Below, piece by piece: positions 43,686 to 52,320 of a DNA stretch of 64,000 nt. The notes beneath the pieces are model-generated. The model had not been told where the DNA came from. It searched no databases and worked only from the letters and a program-made list of their open reading frames with translations. Location of the stretch: assembly GCA_041397645.1 (NCBI GenBank), contig JAWKWE010000004.1, forward strand, positions 1,426,001 through 1,490,000, given 5' to 3'. The DNA comes from Hyphomicrobiaceae bacterium. GTDB taxonomy: Bacteria; Pseudomonadota; Alphaproteobacteria; Rhizobiales; Hyphomicrobiaceae. The number at the start of each line of letters is the position of its first letter. Within the stretch, counting starts at the first letter, position 1. The translations under genes were made by a program, and so were the position numbers.

Positions 43686-44015
43686 ATGGCGCTCGACATT
43701 CCGCAGGTTTATCAGATCCACGGTTTCATGTGCTTTCAGGAGCGGCCGCCCGGGCATCCGCGAGGATCGTGCGGCCAGGCAGGCGCCAAGCCGTTGTGGG
43801 AGTACCTGATGGCGCGCTTGGAGAAGCTCGGACGGCCGGATATCGGACTGACAGCTTCGGGATGTTTAGGGTTCTGCGCGGCAGGCCCGCTCATGGTCGT
43901 CTATCCGCAAGGCATCTGGTATCGGCCCACATCGCGCGAAGACGTCGATGAAATCGTCCAGTCGCACTTCGTCGAAGGAAACCCGGTTGAGCGGCTGATC
44001 ATCGTCCCGCACTAG
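43686..44015 (+). CDS. Thioredoxin-fold [2Fe-2S] ferredoxin
   Basis: A 109-aa electron carrier with four cysteines C16, C29, C60 and C64, in the C-x12-C ... C-x3-C spacing of thioredoxin-like ferredoxins ('GFMCFQERPPGHPRGSCGQA', 'ASGCLGFCAAGP'). Relatives include the FeSII/Shethna protein and NuoE-like domains. The ATG at 43686 has a GGAGA site 5 bases upstream. It is the last gene of the four-gene unit. Its electron partner is unknown, with nitrogenase protection one documented job of the family. Confidence 0.87.
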   Translation: MALDIPQVYQIHGFMCFQERPPGHPRGSCGQAGAKPLWEYLMARLEKLGRPDIGLTASGCLGFCAAGPLMVVYPQGIWYRPTSREDVDEIVQSHFVEGNPVERLIIVPH

Positions 44016-44039
44016 GCGGCCGACCGGACAGCCAGCGCT

Positions 44040-45995
44040 TCAGCTGGCCGGGAAAGTCAGGATGTCTCGAACAATCGGCGCGAGGACTTCCATCCCGTAC
44101 GGATTGAGGTGATCGTGGTCGAAGTAGAGCGGCTTGCCGTCGTTGGCGTACCGGCACGAGATTTGATCGCAGAAATATCGATCAGGCAGAATGAGGCGAA
44201 TATTTCTGGAGGCCGACAGACGCCGCAGAAAAGGTAGCACGTTTTTCTGACGCTCCAGATACTCTGCAAGGGGAAGTTCCGGTGGCAGGTCTTGGTTCCA
44301 GGCACGGCTTCTGGCGATGCGTGAGGCGACCAGAAACCCCTGTTCGGGAACGGGACCGATGATCATGACCTCGGACCCGGCGGCCTGAATGCGCTCGATG
44401 GTTTCGGTGAGGAGCTTTTCGGCCACCTTGGCATTTTGCGCCATTCCATCGGGGCTCAATATGATCGGGACACCGCCGTCGATCTTGGAGGGTGCGCCGG
44501 CCATATAGTGCGCCCATCGCGCCGAGATCACGACCCGGCGCGGATGCATGTGCTCGATATACTTCAGGACGAATTCAGAAAACGCTTGGCAGGACGCGCT
44601 TTTTGATCGGCCATAAAGTGTGACGCCGACGAGCGGTGGACACGCGCCAAGCCAAGCGACCAAGGCGCTCTTTCCGTCGGTGGAGATTGCCTGGGAGATT
44701 GGGTCGATAAACATTCGGGCGTGGCTGTCGCCCCAGACAACGAGATCGATTTTTTCCGAGTTCCCAAGAACGCAGATCTCTTTCCTCCACGCCTCGGCGC
44801 CCGCCAAAGTCTTGCAAACCTGTTCATCGGGCAAGCGCCTCTCAATGAGAAGTGCTGCAGTGTCGGCGGGCCAACGTGCCGGCGCCCCGTCGCTCTTGAT
44901 GACTGCAATAGCGAGAACGGACAGCGCGGCCGTCGCAGCGCCGAACAATGTGAAGATGCGTCGAGATGGAACGGCATGTCCGCGACGAAAAGGGCGTTCA
45001 ATGTAGCGCCACGATAGGGCAGCGAGCGCGAGGCTTGCCAACAACAGCCCGGCGGATTGGCGCCAAGTTCCACTGTCGCCGAAGCGATAGCGCCAAAAGA
45101 CCAGAAGCGGCCAGTGCCAAAGATACAGCGAATACGACAGCTGACCGACACGGACCAGGGGCGGCAACGACAAGATCCGGCCCGCGGGCGTCATCTGTCC
45201 GTCTATCCCGGCGTAAATGACCAGAGCCGCGCCAAAGCAGAAAATGGCCGCCGAGGGCCCGGGGAACAGCGTGCTTTGGTCATAGGTCAAGTAACCTGCA
45301 AGGATGAGGAATACACCGCCCCAGCCAGCGGCTTCCTTCCAATCCTGTTTAGGCTGCGAGTGAGTCGGCATAAATGCCAGCAATGCGCCAAGCAGCAACT
45401 CCCACGCACGCCCCGCGGTCGAAAAGAAAGCTGGGGCTGGCGTCGTCGTGACTTGGTGCAAGCTCAGCAGCATTGAAGCTGCAAAGACGGCGGCGAGTAC
45501 CGGGACAACAGCCTTCGGTCGTCTTGTCATCAACGCAAACAGGATCAGAGGAAAGAGAATGTAGAATTGTTCTTCGACTGCAAGCGACCAAGTGTGCAGC
45601 AGTGGCTTTTCCTCGGAGGTGGCGGCAAAGTAGCCGGTTTTGCGCGCGAAATAGTAGTTGGCGTTGAGGATCAGAACGGCTTGGAGGCTCTTGCCAAACT
45701 CCTGGAACGCGACCGGCAAGAGGAGCGCAGCCGCTAGCACTGTCGAGACGATGAGAACTACAAAGAGTGCAGGCGCGATGCGTCGGATCCTGCGTTCGTA
45801 GAAATGCGCAAAGGAGAACGTACCGGTCTCGATCTCCGATTTCACAATGTGGGTGATCAAATATCCCGAGATGACGAAGAAGACGTCGACGCCACCGTAC
45901 CCGCCGCTCAGTCCAAATCCGCCGAGGTGGTACAGCACGACGCCCAGAACGGCCAGTGCCCTTAGGCCGTCGATATCGGCGCGATAGCTCATCAA
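44040..45995 (-). CDS. OafA-type acyltransferase 3 with C-terminal SGNH domain
   Basis: A 651-aa membrane enzyme that transfers acyl groups, usually acetyl, to surface polysaccharide. The N-terminal acyltransferase-3 domain begins 'YRADIDGLRALAVLGVVLYH' and has 'GYGGVDVFFVISGYLITHIV', with ten predicted helices. The periplasmic SGNH hydrolase-like domain starts near residue 390 and has 'VVWGDSHARMF' and, near the end, the catalytic 'DHLNPYG'. It has the common length for the fused type. The gene is alone between the ferredoxin operon (convergent) and the tRNA, and could modify the polysaccharide made by the first cluster. Confidence 0.93.
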   Translation of the reverse strand: MMSYRADIDGLRALAVLGVVLYHLGGFGLSGGYGGVDVFFVISGYLITHIVKSEIETGTFSFAHFYERRIRRIAPALFVVLIVSTVLAAALLLPVAFQEFGKSLQAVLILNANYYFARKTGYFAATSEEKPLLHTWSLAVEEQFYILFPLILFALMTRRPKAVVPVLAAVFAASMLLSLHQVTTTPAPAFFSTAGRAWELLLGALLAFMPTHSQPKQDWKEAAGWGGVFLILAGYLTYDQSTLFPGPSAAIFCFGAALVIYAGIDGQMTPAGRILSLPPLVRVGQLSYSLYLWHWPLLVFWRYRFGDSGTWRQSAGLLLASLALAALSWRYIERPFRRGHAVPSRRIFTLFGAATAALSVLAIAVIKSDGAPARWPADTAALLIERRLPDEQVCKTLAGAEAWRKEICVLGNSEKIDLVVWGDSHARMFIDPISQAISTDGKSALVAWLGACPPLVGVTLYGRSKSASCQAFSEFVLKYIEHMHPRRVVISARWAHYMAGAPSKIDGGVPIILSPDGMAQNAKVAEKLLTETIERIQAAGSEVMIIGPVPEQGFLVASRIARSRAWNQDLPPELPLAEYLERQKNVLPFLRRLSASRNIRLILPDRYFCDQISCRYANDGKPLYFDHDHLNPYGMEVLAPIVRDILTFPAS

Positions 45996-46190
45996 CTAAT
46001 CCGTGCGGTTGAAGCGCACCGTTCATAGCGGACCAGTGCCTCGCGGGCCAGTAGGCACGTATAAGATCGATGGATTGGAGGGAGTTGGTGCGCCCGGGAG
46101 AAACGTCGAACGCGAAATGTTCCAGTGCCCAAGGGGCGCCGGTCAGACAGCCCGCCGCGTCGGAGCGCGCCAAGCGCGTGAGACAGAAAA

Positions 46191-46267
46191 TGGCGCACCC
46201 GACAGGATTCGAACCTGTGACCTTCGCCTTCGGAGGGCGACACTCTATCCAGCTGAGCTACGGGTGC
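46191..46267 (-). tRNA. tRNA-Arg (anticodon CCG)
   Basis: The minus strand gives a complete cloverleaf of 77 nt. It has the acceptor arm GCACCCG paired with CGGGTGC, a D-arm with 'TAGCTCAGCTGGATAGAG', the anticodon loop CTCCGAA with CCG at the anticodon, the T-arm 'GGTTCGAATCC' and an encoded 3' CCA. It reads arginine codon CGG. There is no integrase or repeated 3' end nearby, so it is not being used as an integration site. Confidence 0.97.
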
Positions 46268-46420
46268 CTGCGCGGGCCTTCAGGGCCTCCTGAGGTGGGC
46301 ATGCATACCTCATTCGGCTGGCGGCCGCAAACGGACATCGCGAGCCAATCTGTGAAGCTGAAACTGGAAAAAATGGCGATGCCTCAGCACCGCCTTCGCG
46401 AGTTTCCCGGTTGAAACGGT

Positions 46421-46750
46421 CTACCGACGGCAGGGCATGGCCGTTACAACGCATTTCGCCTGCAGGATTGCGCCCTTCTTGCAGTCCCAGCTGACGCCGC
46501 GGGCATTGGCAAAGTTGGCGTAACGAATGCCCCAGCGGGCGTTCACCTTGTCGGCCCAGTCAGAGACCGCTGAAGACCGTGCATTGGCGGTTCCCATGCC
46601 GAATAGGCCCTGGCCGGTTGCGCGGCCTTCCATGCGGGTATGGCAATAGGGATTATAGTTTGACTGTCTCGCCTCTGCGGCAGCCGAAAATCCAATGATT
46701 GCGGCAGTGGTAACGACCACCGCAGACGCAATGCCCTTATGCAAATTCAT
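46421..46750 (-). CDS. Small secreted cysteine-containing protein
   Basis: A 109-aa protein with a signal peptide (about residues 1-27, 'ASAVVVTTAAIIGFSAAAEA') and a mature part with four cysteines ('NPYCHTRMEGRATGQGLFGM', 'SWDCKKGAILQAKCVVTAMP'), which could form two disulphides. The repeated 'WADKV' and 'GIRYANFANARG' look like a small compact domain. I do not recognise it. It is alone, divergent from trmO. Confidence 0.65.
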   Translation of the reverse strand: MNLHKGIASAVVVTTAAIIGFSAAAEARQSNYNPYCHTRMEGRATGQGLFGMGTANARSSAVSDWADKVNARWGIRYANFANARGVSWDCKKGAILQAKCVVTAMPCRR

Positions 46751-46988
46751 GAAGTTCCCCTTCGGATGTCATACTTGATGGCCATTGCATGATGGTACTC
46801 ATGCGGTGAGCACAAGTGTTTTCAACATTGAGGGCCGATTTGAGGCCGACATACGGCATTGTGCGAAAAGACCCGGTATGAAACTGTGCGCGGCGCTCCC
46901 GAATTGGCCGTGGGCAGACCTTACGTGCGGTCGGAGACAGAATCGCAAACGGTACAATCCGTGCGGCAACCGGAAGTGGAGAATGGAA

Positions 46989-47468
46989 ATGCCCGATTTC
47001 AAACCGCCTCGCCCTGGCGAAGTCGAGATCGAGTTGCCGGCAACATTTGACGCTGGTGTGTATTTCATCGGGCGCATCCGCACCCCCTGGACGAGTACGT
47101 CCGATTGTCCCAAGAGTTCACGGTTAAGGTCCGACGTCATCGCACGGATCGAGATCTTTCCGCCGTTCACTGCCGGGCTAAAAGACCTCGGATTGTTCTC
47201 CCATGCCGTCGCGCTTTACTGGCTCGATCGCTCGCGCCGCGATCTTATAGAGCAGCTTCCAAGCCATCTGACGACGCCGCGCGGCGTGTTTGCCTTGCGC
47301 TCGCCTGTGAGGCCCAACCCCATTGGCATCGCGGCGGTGGAGATTGTGGATGTGGATGACACGGGGCTGAGCGTGCGCAACATCGATTGTATCGACGGGA
47401 CGCCTCTTATCGACCTGAAGCCTTACTTTGCTTCTCTCGACTCGGTTCCAGACGCCACCCGCCCCTGA
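46989..47468 (+). CDS. TrmO/TsaA-like tRNA methyltransferase
   Basis: A 159-aa protein with the TsaA-like fold. TrmO uses S-adenosylmethionine to N6-methylate threonylcarbamoyl-adenosine 37 of certain tRNAs. The domain starts 'YFIGRIRTPW' and has 'GLKDLGLFSHAVALYWLDRS' and 'RGVFALRSPVRPNPIGIAAV', matching the family. The C-terminal extension of E. coli TrmO is absent, so this is the short form. The ATG at 46989 has GGAG 7 bases before it. A frame upstream to 46785 exists but shows no family sequence. Confidence 0.87.
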   Translation: MPDFKPPRPGEVEIELPATFDAGVYFIGRIRTPWTSTSDCPKSSRLRSDVIARIEIFPPFTAGLKDLGLFSHAVALYWLDRSRRDLIEQLPSHLTTPRGVFALRSPVRPNPIGIAAVEIVDVDDTGLSVRNIDCIDGTPLIDLKPYFASLDSVPDATRP

Positions 47469-47474
47469 GTACGG

Positions 47475-48512
47475 CTAGTGCGAATTTTCATGAGCGCGCA
47501 GAAACTGGCGTTGTGCGCTCGGTGTGCGGCCAAACCAGCGTTGGGCGGCGCGCGTAAAGGCGGACAGTTCCGAAAATCCGAGCTGTAACGCGATTTCCGT
47601 CATGGTGACATTCGACGTCTTGAGAAGTTGTTCGGCGCGTGACTTTCGGACTTCGTTCAAAACCTCCTCGAACGTCTTGGAGGCCTGTGAGGCCAGCCTC
47701 GATTGCAGGGTTCGCGGTGAAATGTTGAGATATCTGGCGACGTCATAAAGAGAAATGCGCCGCTCCGGCATCAGCGTATCAACCGCTGCCCGCGTTTGTT
47801 CCAGCAAACCGGCTGTCGGCGGCGGAAGTTCAGCGATCATTCGTTCGCCATAGCTTTCGAGAACGGCCCGCAGGTCCGGCTCTGCGTCAGTAATTGGCTG
47901 CGCCATCGTTTTGGCATCGACGTGAATCGCGTTGCGCCCCGACAGGAAATGCACGTTCGTTCCGAACACTTCACCTACGAACGGATTGGTGATCGGCGTG
48001 CCCTGCATTTCGACTTTCAGCGGCTGCCAATCAGGCTTGTTGGTAATCAATCGCAGTCGCATCGTGAGCAAACCCGTAGCGCACATCCCGAATTGCGACA
48101 GAGGTGACTTGATTCCATCCGGCCAACGCCACCACAAGACGCCGCCTTGCGGACCCTCTTCGAAATGCATTTTTTGTGGAACGCCGAGCAATGGAACGTA
48201 TCGCGCGACGGTACGCATGGCGTCAGCAACCGTGCGGGAGTTTACAAATAAGTATCCAAGCACGCCGGTTCCACCGACTGGAAAGCTCCGTGCGAAGCGT
48301 ATAGACAGAGCTGGATCTTTCGCCGCGATGCTAGCTTCTTCGAAAAGATGCGCCACCGCACTGAGGGGCAAATAGCGTTCCGAGTCGGTGATGTCGCTGA
48401 TTTTCAGACCGGAACGGGCAAAAATTTCCGTAACGTCCGCACCCTTACTTTTCAAGAAGCTATCGAAGCCCTTGAGCACAATGGCGCGTACGACCGGTCG
48501 TAAAGTCGGCAT
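47475..48512 (-). CDS. AraC-family transcriptional regulator
   Basis: A 345-aa regulator of the type with an AraC_binding_2 ligand domain (residues about 1-190) and a C-terminal double helix-turn-helix (residues about 245-340, 'LYDVARYLNISPRTLQSRLA', 'MTEIALQLGFSELSAFTRAA'). It resembles OruR/ArgR-type activators. Its ligand is unknown. I chose ATG 48512. A GTG at 48548 adds 12 residues and has no ribosome site. It is convergent with trmO and divergent from the MarR-type gene. Confidence 0.87.
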   Translation of the reverse strand: MPTLRPVVRAIVLKGFDSFLKSKGADVTEIFARSGLKISDITDSERYLPLSAVAHLFEEASIAAKDPALSIRFARSFPVGGTGVLGYLFVNSRTVADAMRTVARYVPLLGVPQKMHFEEGPQGGVLWWRWPDGIKSPLSQFGMCATGLLTMRLRLITNKPDWQPLKVEMQGTPITNPFVGEVFGTNVHFLSGRNAIHVDAKTMAQPITDAEPDLRAVLESYGERMIAELPPPTAGLLEQTRAAVDTLMPERRISLYDVARYLNISPRTLQSRLASQASKTFEEVLNEVRKSRAEQLLKTSNVTMTEIALQLGFSELSAFTRAAQRWFGRTPSAQRQFLRAHENSH

Positions 48513-48635
48513 GATACTGATGATTATTGTTGCGTAATGCTCCGACACAAAAATGTGAGTGAGCGTATTACCGTTTCAGTCCAGAGGTGCGTGTACGGTC
48601 AACGTTCTATGCACGATGGGTCAAGCGCCGCCGAG

Positions 48636-48671
48636 AAATATCTTATACATGCTAAATATCTTATACATGCT
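48636..48671. repeat. Two tandem 18-bp repeats upstream of MarR-family gene 2
   Basis: The 18-base unit AAATATCTTATACATGCT is repeated exactly, back to back, about 70-105 bases before the MarR gene start at 48741. A third related TATACAGG piece follows at about 48682. The region is AT-rich. Exact repeats at near two-turn spacing look like operator copies or a recent duplication. Confidence 0.8.
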
Positions 48672-48740
48672 ATTGCTTCGGTATACAGGCGTAGCCAAGT
48701 TAAATTTAGTTAGGTTCCAGACAACTTGGAGGTTATTTTC

Positions 48741-49196
48741 GTGGCCAAGAAAGCACGTGTCTTCGTGGCATCCGGCAGCACTATCCATCTTCTGCATAGG
48801 GCAGGTCAGCTTGCCGACGAAGCATTTCTGTCAGCGCTCGGAAGAGATGGTATCACGGCACGTCAGTTCATTGTTCTTGATATTGTGGCGCGTGAAGACA
48901 ATCCTAGCCAAACAACCATTTGCGAGCTTTCCGGCATCGACCGTTCGACGCTTGCTGACATCGTTCGTCGGCTTGTTTCCCGCGGACTTTTGGCGCGCAA
49001 ACGTACGCGCGAGGATGCCCGCCGCTACGCCGTTCGCGTAACCGATGCAGGTCAGAAGGTTCTTGAAGCCGCCACAGGCGTAGCCCGCCAGGTAGAAGAC
49101 ACCGTGGTAGGAGTGCTTCCGGCCAGCCAGCGTGGCGATTTCCAGAACGCATTGAGAATGATGGTGGAGAAGCTTCTCGATCGCCAGGAGCGTTAG
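48741..49196 (+). CDS. MarR-family transcriptional regulator 2
   Basis: A 151-aa winged-helix repressor closely similar to the regulator at 25730-26200 across the DNA-binding core ('ITARQFIVLDIVAREDNPSQ', 'ICELSGIDRSTLADIVRRLV', 'REDARRYAVRVTDAG'). The start is GTG at 48741, which has a GGAGG site 8 bases upstream, and an upstream TTG at 48726 lacks one. Tandem 18-bp repeats lie in its promoter. polA starts 46 bases downstream on the same strand, so polA may be read from this promoter as well as from its own. Confidence 0.9.
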   Translation: MAKKARVFVASGSTIHLLHRAGQLADEAFLSALGRDGITARQFIVLDIVAREDNPSQTTICELSGIDRSTLADIVRRLVSRGLLARKRTREDARRYAVRVTDAGQKVLEAATGVARQVEDTVVGVLPASQRGDFQNALRMMVEKLLDRQER

Positions 49197-49242
49197 CAGC
49201 AACTGCGTGACCGCGATGGCGCGCGGCACTATAGTCGCGCCC

Positions 49243-52200
49243 ATGAACAAGCAAGATCATGCTGCAGCGGCGGCAGGGTCCGAATCCGATATTGGAGAGG
49301 ACGCCGCGCCGGTCACAAAGGGTAGTCACGTCTATCTCATTGATGGATCAGGCTACATTTTTAGGGCTTTCCACGCTCTTCCGCCGCTGACACGGCCTTC
49401 CGACGGACTTCCCGTCGGAGCGGTTCACGGCTTTTGCGCTATGCTTTGGAAGTTATTACGCGAGACAAAAGCGTCGGAAGCGCCCACCCATATCGCTGTG
49501 GTCTTCGATGCGGGACGCGAGACTTTCCGAAACAAGATTTTCGCCGACTATAAGGCTCACCGGCCGCCTCCGCCTGAAGAGCTTGTTCCTCAGTTCACGC
49601 TGATCCGCGATGCTGTGCGGGCATTCAACGTCGCCTGCGTCGAACTCGATGGCTACGAGGCTGACGATATCATTGCCACCTACGCGCGCCAAACGGTCGA
49701 TGCGGGTGGTGATGCGACGATCGTATCATCAGACAAGGATCTTATGCAGCTTGTCGAGCCGGGCGTCGTGATGCTCGACGGTATGAAGAGCAAGCGCATT
49801 GGCCGCGATGAGGTGATGGAGAAGTTCGGCGTCCCGCCTGAAAAGGTGGTCGAAGTCCAGGCCCTCGCTGGCGATTCAATCGACAATGTGCCCGGTGTGC
49901 CGGGCATTGGCATAAAGACTGCGGCCGAACTGATCAACACGTACGGAGACCTTGAGAGCCTCCTTGGCCGAGCCAGCGAAATCAAGCAACCGAAGCGTCG
50001 GGAAAAGCTTCTGGAATTCGCGGATCAAGCGCGGATATCGCGCGAACTGGTGCTTTTGAAGAACGACGTTCCAATCGAGACGCCGCTTGACCAGCTTGCC
50101 GTACGTGATCCCCAGGCGGACGATCTGCTGGCGTTCCTGCGGCAGATGGAATTCAGCACGCTGACCAAGCGTATTGCTGAAGGATTGGGAGCGCCCGTCC
50201 CGCCGCCGCTTGAGGTTTCTGTTGGTAGCTCCATTAAACCGGTGGAGGGGGGCAAGGCTTCAGGCCCCGCAGGTGCGTCGACCACCTCCGGCACTTCTGC
50301 CGCCACCAGCGCAACGCCATCTGCCAGCGTTGCCTTTCACCGGGCCGCGGTTCTGAAATTGCCTTTCGATGCAGGCGCAGCAACGCTGATTACGTCCCGC
50401 GACGCTCTCATCGCTTTGGTGGACAACGCCCGCGCCAGGGGGCGCGTTGCGCTTTCCGTTTTCACCACCGGGCCAGATGCCTCGCAGGCTGAGATTGTGG
50501 GACTGTCTTTTGCTCTGGCTCCGGGACAGACGGCATATGTTCCGCTGGGTCATCGCACCGGGGCGAGCGATCTTTTTGCCGGCAGCGGGCTGGCACCGGG
50601 GCAGCTCTCCGTTCAGGAGGCGCTCGAAGCCCTAAAGCCGGTTCTTGAGGACGAAAGCGTTCTGAAGATCGGACACAATTTGAAGCCCGGGATTCTGACG
50701 CTCGCTTGCCATGGCATCGACGTCACGCCATGCGACGACGTCATGCTGCTGTCCTACACGTTGGATGCTGGCAAGGGCGGGCATGGCTTGGAGGATCTGG
50801 CGGAACGCCACCTCGGCCACGCCGCCATGAGCCTTGAGCATGTTCTATCTCATGCGGCCGGAACCAAAAAGGCAGACCGCTCTTTCGATGGCGTTCTTAT
50901 TGAGCAGGCAAAGTCGTATGGCGCCGAGGCTGCCGATATCGCGATCCGGTTGTGGCTGGCGTTGAAGCCGCGCCTGGCGGCCGAACGCATGACAAGGGTT
51001 TATGAAAAACTGGAAAGACCCCTGGTGCCTGTTATCGTCGAGATGGAACGCGCTGGCATCGCCGTGGACTCATCCATTTTGGCGCGTCTTTCCGGGACAT
51101 TCGCACAGCGCGCCGCGCAGGCCGAAGACCGCATCTATCAGCTGGCGGGGCAGAAATTCAATCTCGGTTCGCCAAAGCAATTGGGTGAGTTTTTGTTCGA
51201 TACTTTGAAACTCCCCGGCGGCAAGCGCACAAAGTCAGGCCAATGGGAGACGCGCGCGGGCACGCTCGACGATCTTGCAGCCAATGAGGATTTGCCTGAG
51301 GATGCGCGCGAGCTGATCAACACGATGCTGGAATGGCGTCAGCTGACCAAGCTAAAATCGACCTACACCGATGCCTTACCCAATTTCATAAATCTGAAAA
51401 CGCATCGCATCCATACCAGCTACGCGCTGGCGGCAACGACGACGGGACGATTGGCGTCCTCGGATCCCAACCTGCAGAACATTCCGGTTCGCACCAAGGA
51501 GGGGCGGGAAATCCGCACGGCCTTTGTCGCTCAGTCCGGCCACCAGCTCGTTTCTGCCGACTATTCACAGATTGAGCTGCGCGTGCTCGCGCATATAGCG
51601 GATATTCCTCAACTGAAAAGGGCGTTTGCCGACGGGCTCGATATTCACGCGATGACCGCGTCGGAAATGTTCGGTGTGCCGGTAAAGGACATGCCGGGCG
51701 AGGTGCGTCGACGCGCAAAGGCCATCAATTTTGGCATCATCTATGGCATCTCTGCCTTTGGCCTTGCCAATCAGCTTGGCATCTCCAAGCAAGAGGCAGC
51801 GGAATACATCTCCACCTACTTCAAACGCTTTCCCGGCATCCGCGATTACATGGAGGCGACCAAAAAGTCTGCCCATGCCAACGGATATGTCGAAACGGTG
51901 TTCGGCCGTCGCATCCACTACCCGCAAATCAATACGAAGAATCCGTCAATGCGCGGGTTTCTGGAGCGGGCGGCCATCAATGCGCCGATACAGGGATCGG
52001 CAGCCGACATCATTCGCCGTGCGATGATCCGAATGGCCGAGGCTATTGGGGCTGCGAAACTGACAACGGCGCGCATGCTGCTCCAAGTGCATGACGAATT
52101 GGTTTTCGAGGTGAAGACCGCGCAGGCTGAGGGGCTTATCAAAACAGCCCGCGCTGTCATGGAAAAGGCGGCGGAGCCGGCTGTTCGTCTTTCGGTCCCT

Positions 52201-52248
52201 ATTCATGTGGACGCAAAGGCGGCCGCAAACTGGGACGAAGCGCACTGA
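49243..52248 (+). CDS. polA: DNA polymerase I, proofreading residues apparently lost
   Basis: A 1001-aa repair and Okazaki-fragment polymerase. The N-terminal 5'-3' exonuclease has 'YLIDGSGYIFRAFHALPPLT' and 'GYEADDIIATYA'. The polymerase domain has motif A 'SADYSQIELRVLAHIA', motif B 'RRRAKAINFGIIYGISAFG' and motif C 'VHDELVFE', all intact. In the 3'-5' exonuclease fold the E. coli acids D355, E357, D424 and D501 correspond to S405, F407, G483 and A563. The tyrosine of motif III is kept (Y559). Proofreading should therefore be absent, as in Taq. The ATG at 49243 was chosen over an earlier one at 49207. Confidence 0.95.
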   Translation: MNKQDHAAAAAGSESDIGEDAAPVTKGSHVYLIDGSGYIFRAFHALPPLTRPSDGLPVGAVHGFCAMLWKLLRETKASEAPTHIAVVFDAGRETFRNKIFADYKAHRPPPPEELVPQFTLIRDAVRAFNVACVELDGYEADDIIATYARQTVDAGGDATIVSSDKDLMQLVEPGVVMLDGMKSKRIGRDEVMEKFGVPPEKVVEVQALAGDSIDNVPGVPGIGIKTAAELINTYGDLESLLGRASEIKQPKRREKLLEFADQARISRELVLLKNDVPIETPLDQLAVRDPQADDLLAFLRQMEFSTLTKRIAEGLGAPVPPPLEVSVGSSIKPVEGGKASGPAGASTTSGTSAATSATPSASVAFHRAAVLKLPFDAGAATLITSRDALIALVDNARARGRVALSVFTTGPDASQAEIVGLSFALAPGQTAYVPLGHRTGASDLFAGSGLAPGQLSVQEALEALKPVLEDESVLKIGHNLKPGILTLACHGIDVTPCDDVMLLSYTLDAGKGGHGLEDLAERHLGHAAMSLEHVLSHAAGTKKADRSFDGVLIEQAKSYGAEAADIAIRLWLALKPRLAAERMTRVYEKLERPLVPVIVEMERAGIAVDSSILARLSGTFAQRAAQAEDRIYQLAGQKFNLGSPKQLGEFLFDTLKLPGGKRTKSGQWETRAGTLDDLAANEDLPEDARELINTMLEWRQLTKLKSTYTDALPNFINLKTHRIHTSYALAATTTGRLASSDPNLQNIPVRTKEGREIRTAFVAQSGHQLVSADYSQIELRVLAHIADIPQLKRAFADGLDIHAMTASEMFGVPVKDMPGEVRRRAKAINFGIIYGISAFGLANQLGISKQEAAEYISTYFKRFPGIRDYMEATKKSAHANGYVETVFGRRIHYPQINTKNPSMRGFLERAAINAPIQGSAADIIRRAMIRMAEAIGAAKLTTARMLLQVHDELVFEVKTAQAEGLIKTARAVMEKAAEPAVRLSVPIHVDAKAAANWDEAH

Positions 52249-52320
52249 GGACACGGGGGGCAGCTAAATTTTCGCGGTTATCATCCGTGAGTTGCCCGGT
52301 CTCGCCATTTTTTCTAGTGA

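Noticed and set aside
42218..44015. Complete nitrogen-fixation locus
   Set aside because: No nifHDKENB genes are visible. Only accessory-type proteins are present.
46191..46267. Integration site of a mobile element at tRNA-Arg
   Set aside because: No integrase, no duplicated tRNA 3' end and no cargo region are next to it.
46003..46293. Open frame that spells 'HPTGFEPVTFAF'
   Set aside because: It is translated tRNA-Arg sequence, a known false protein, not a gene.
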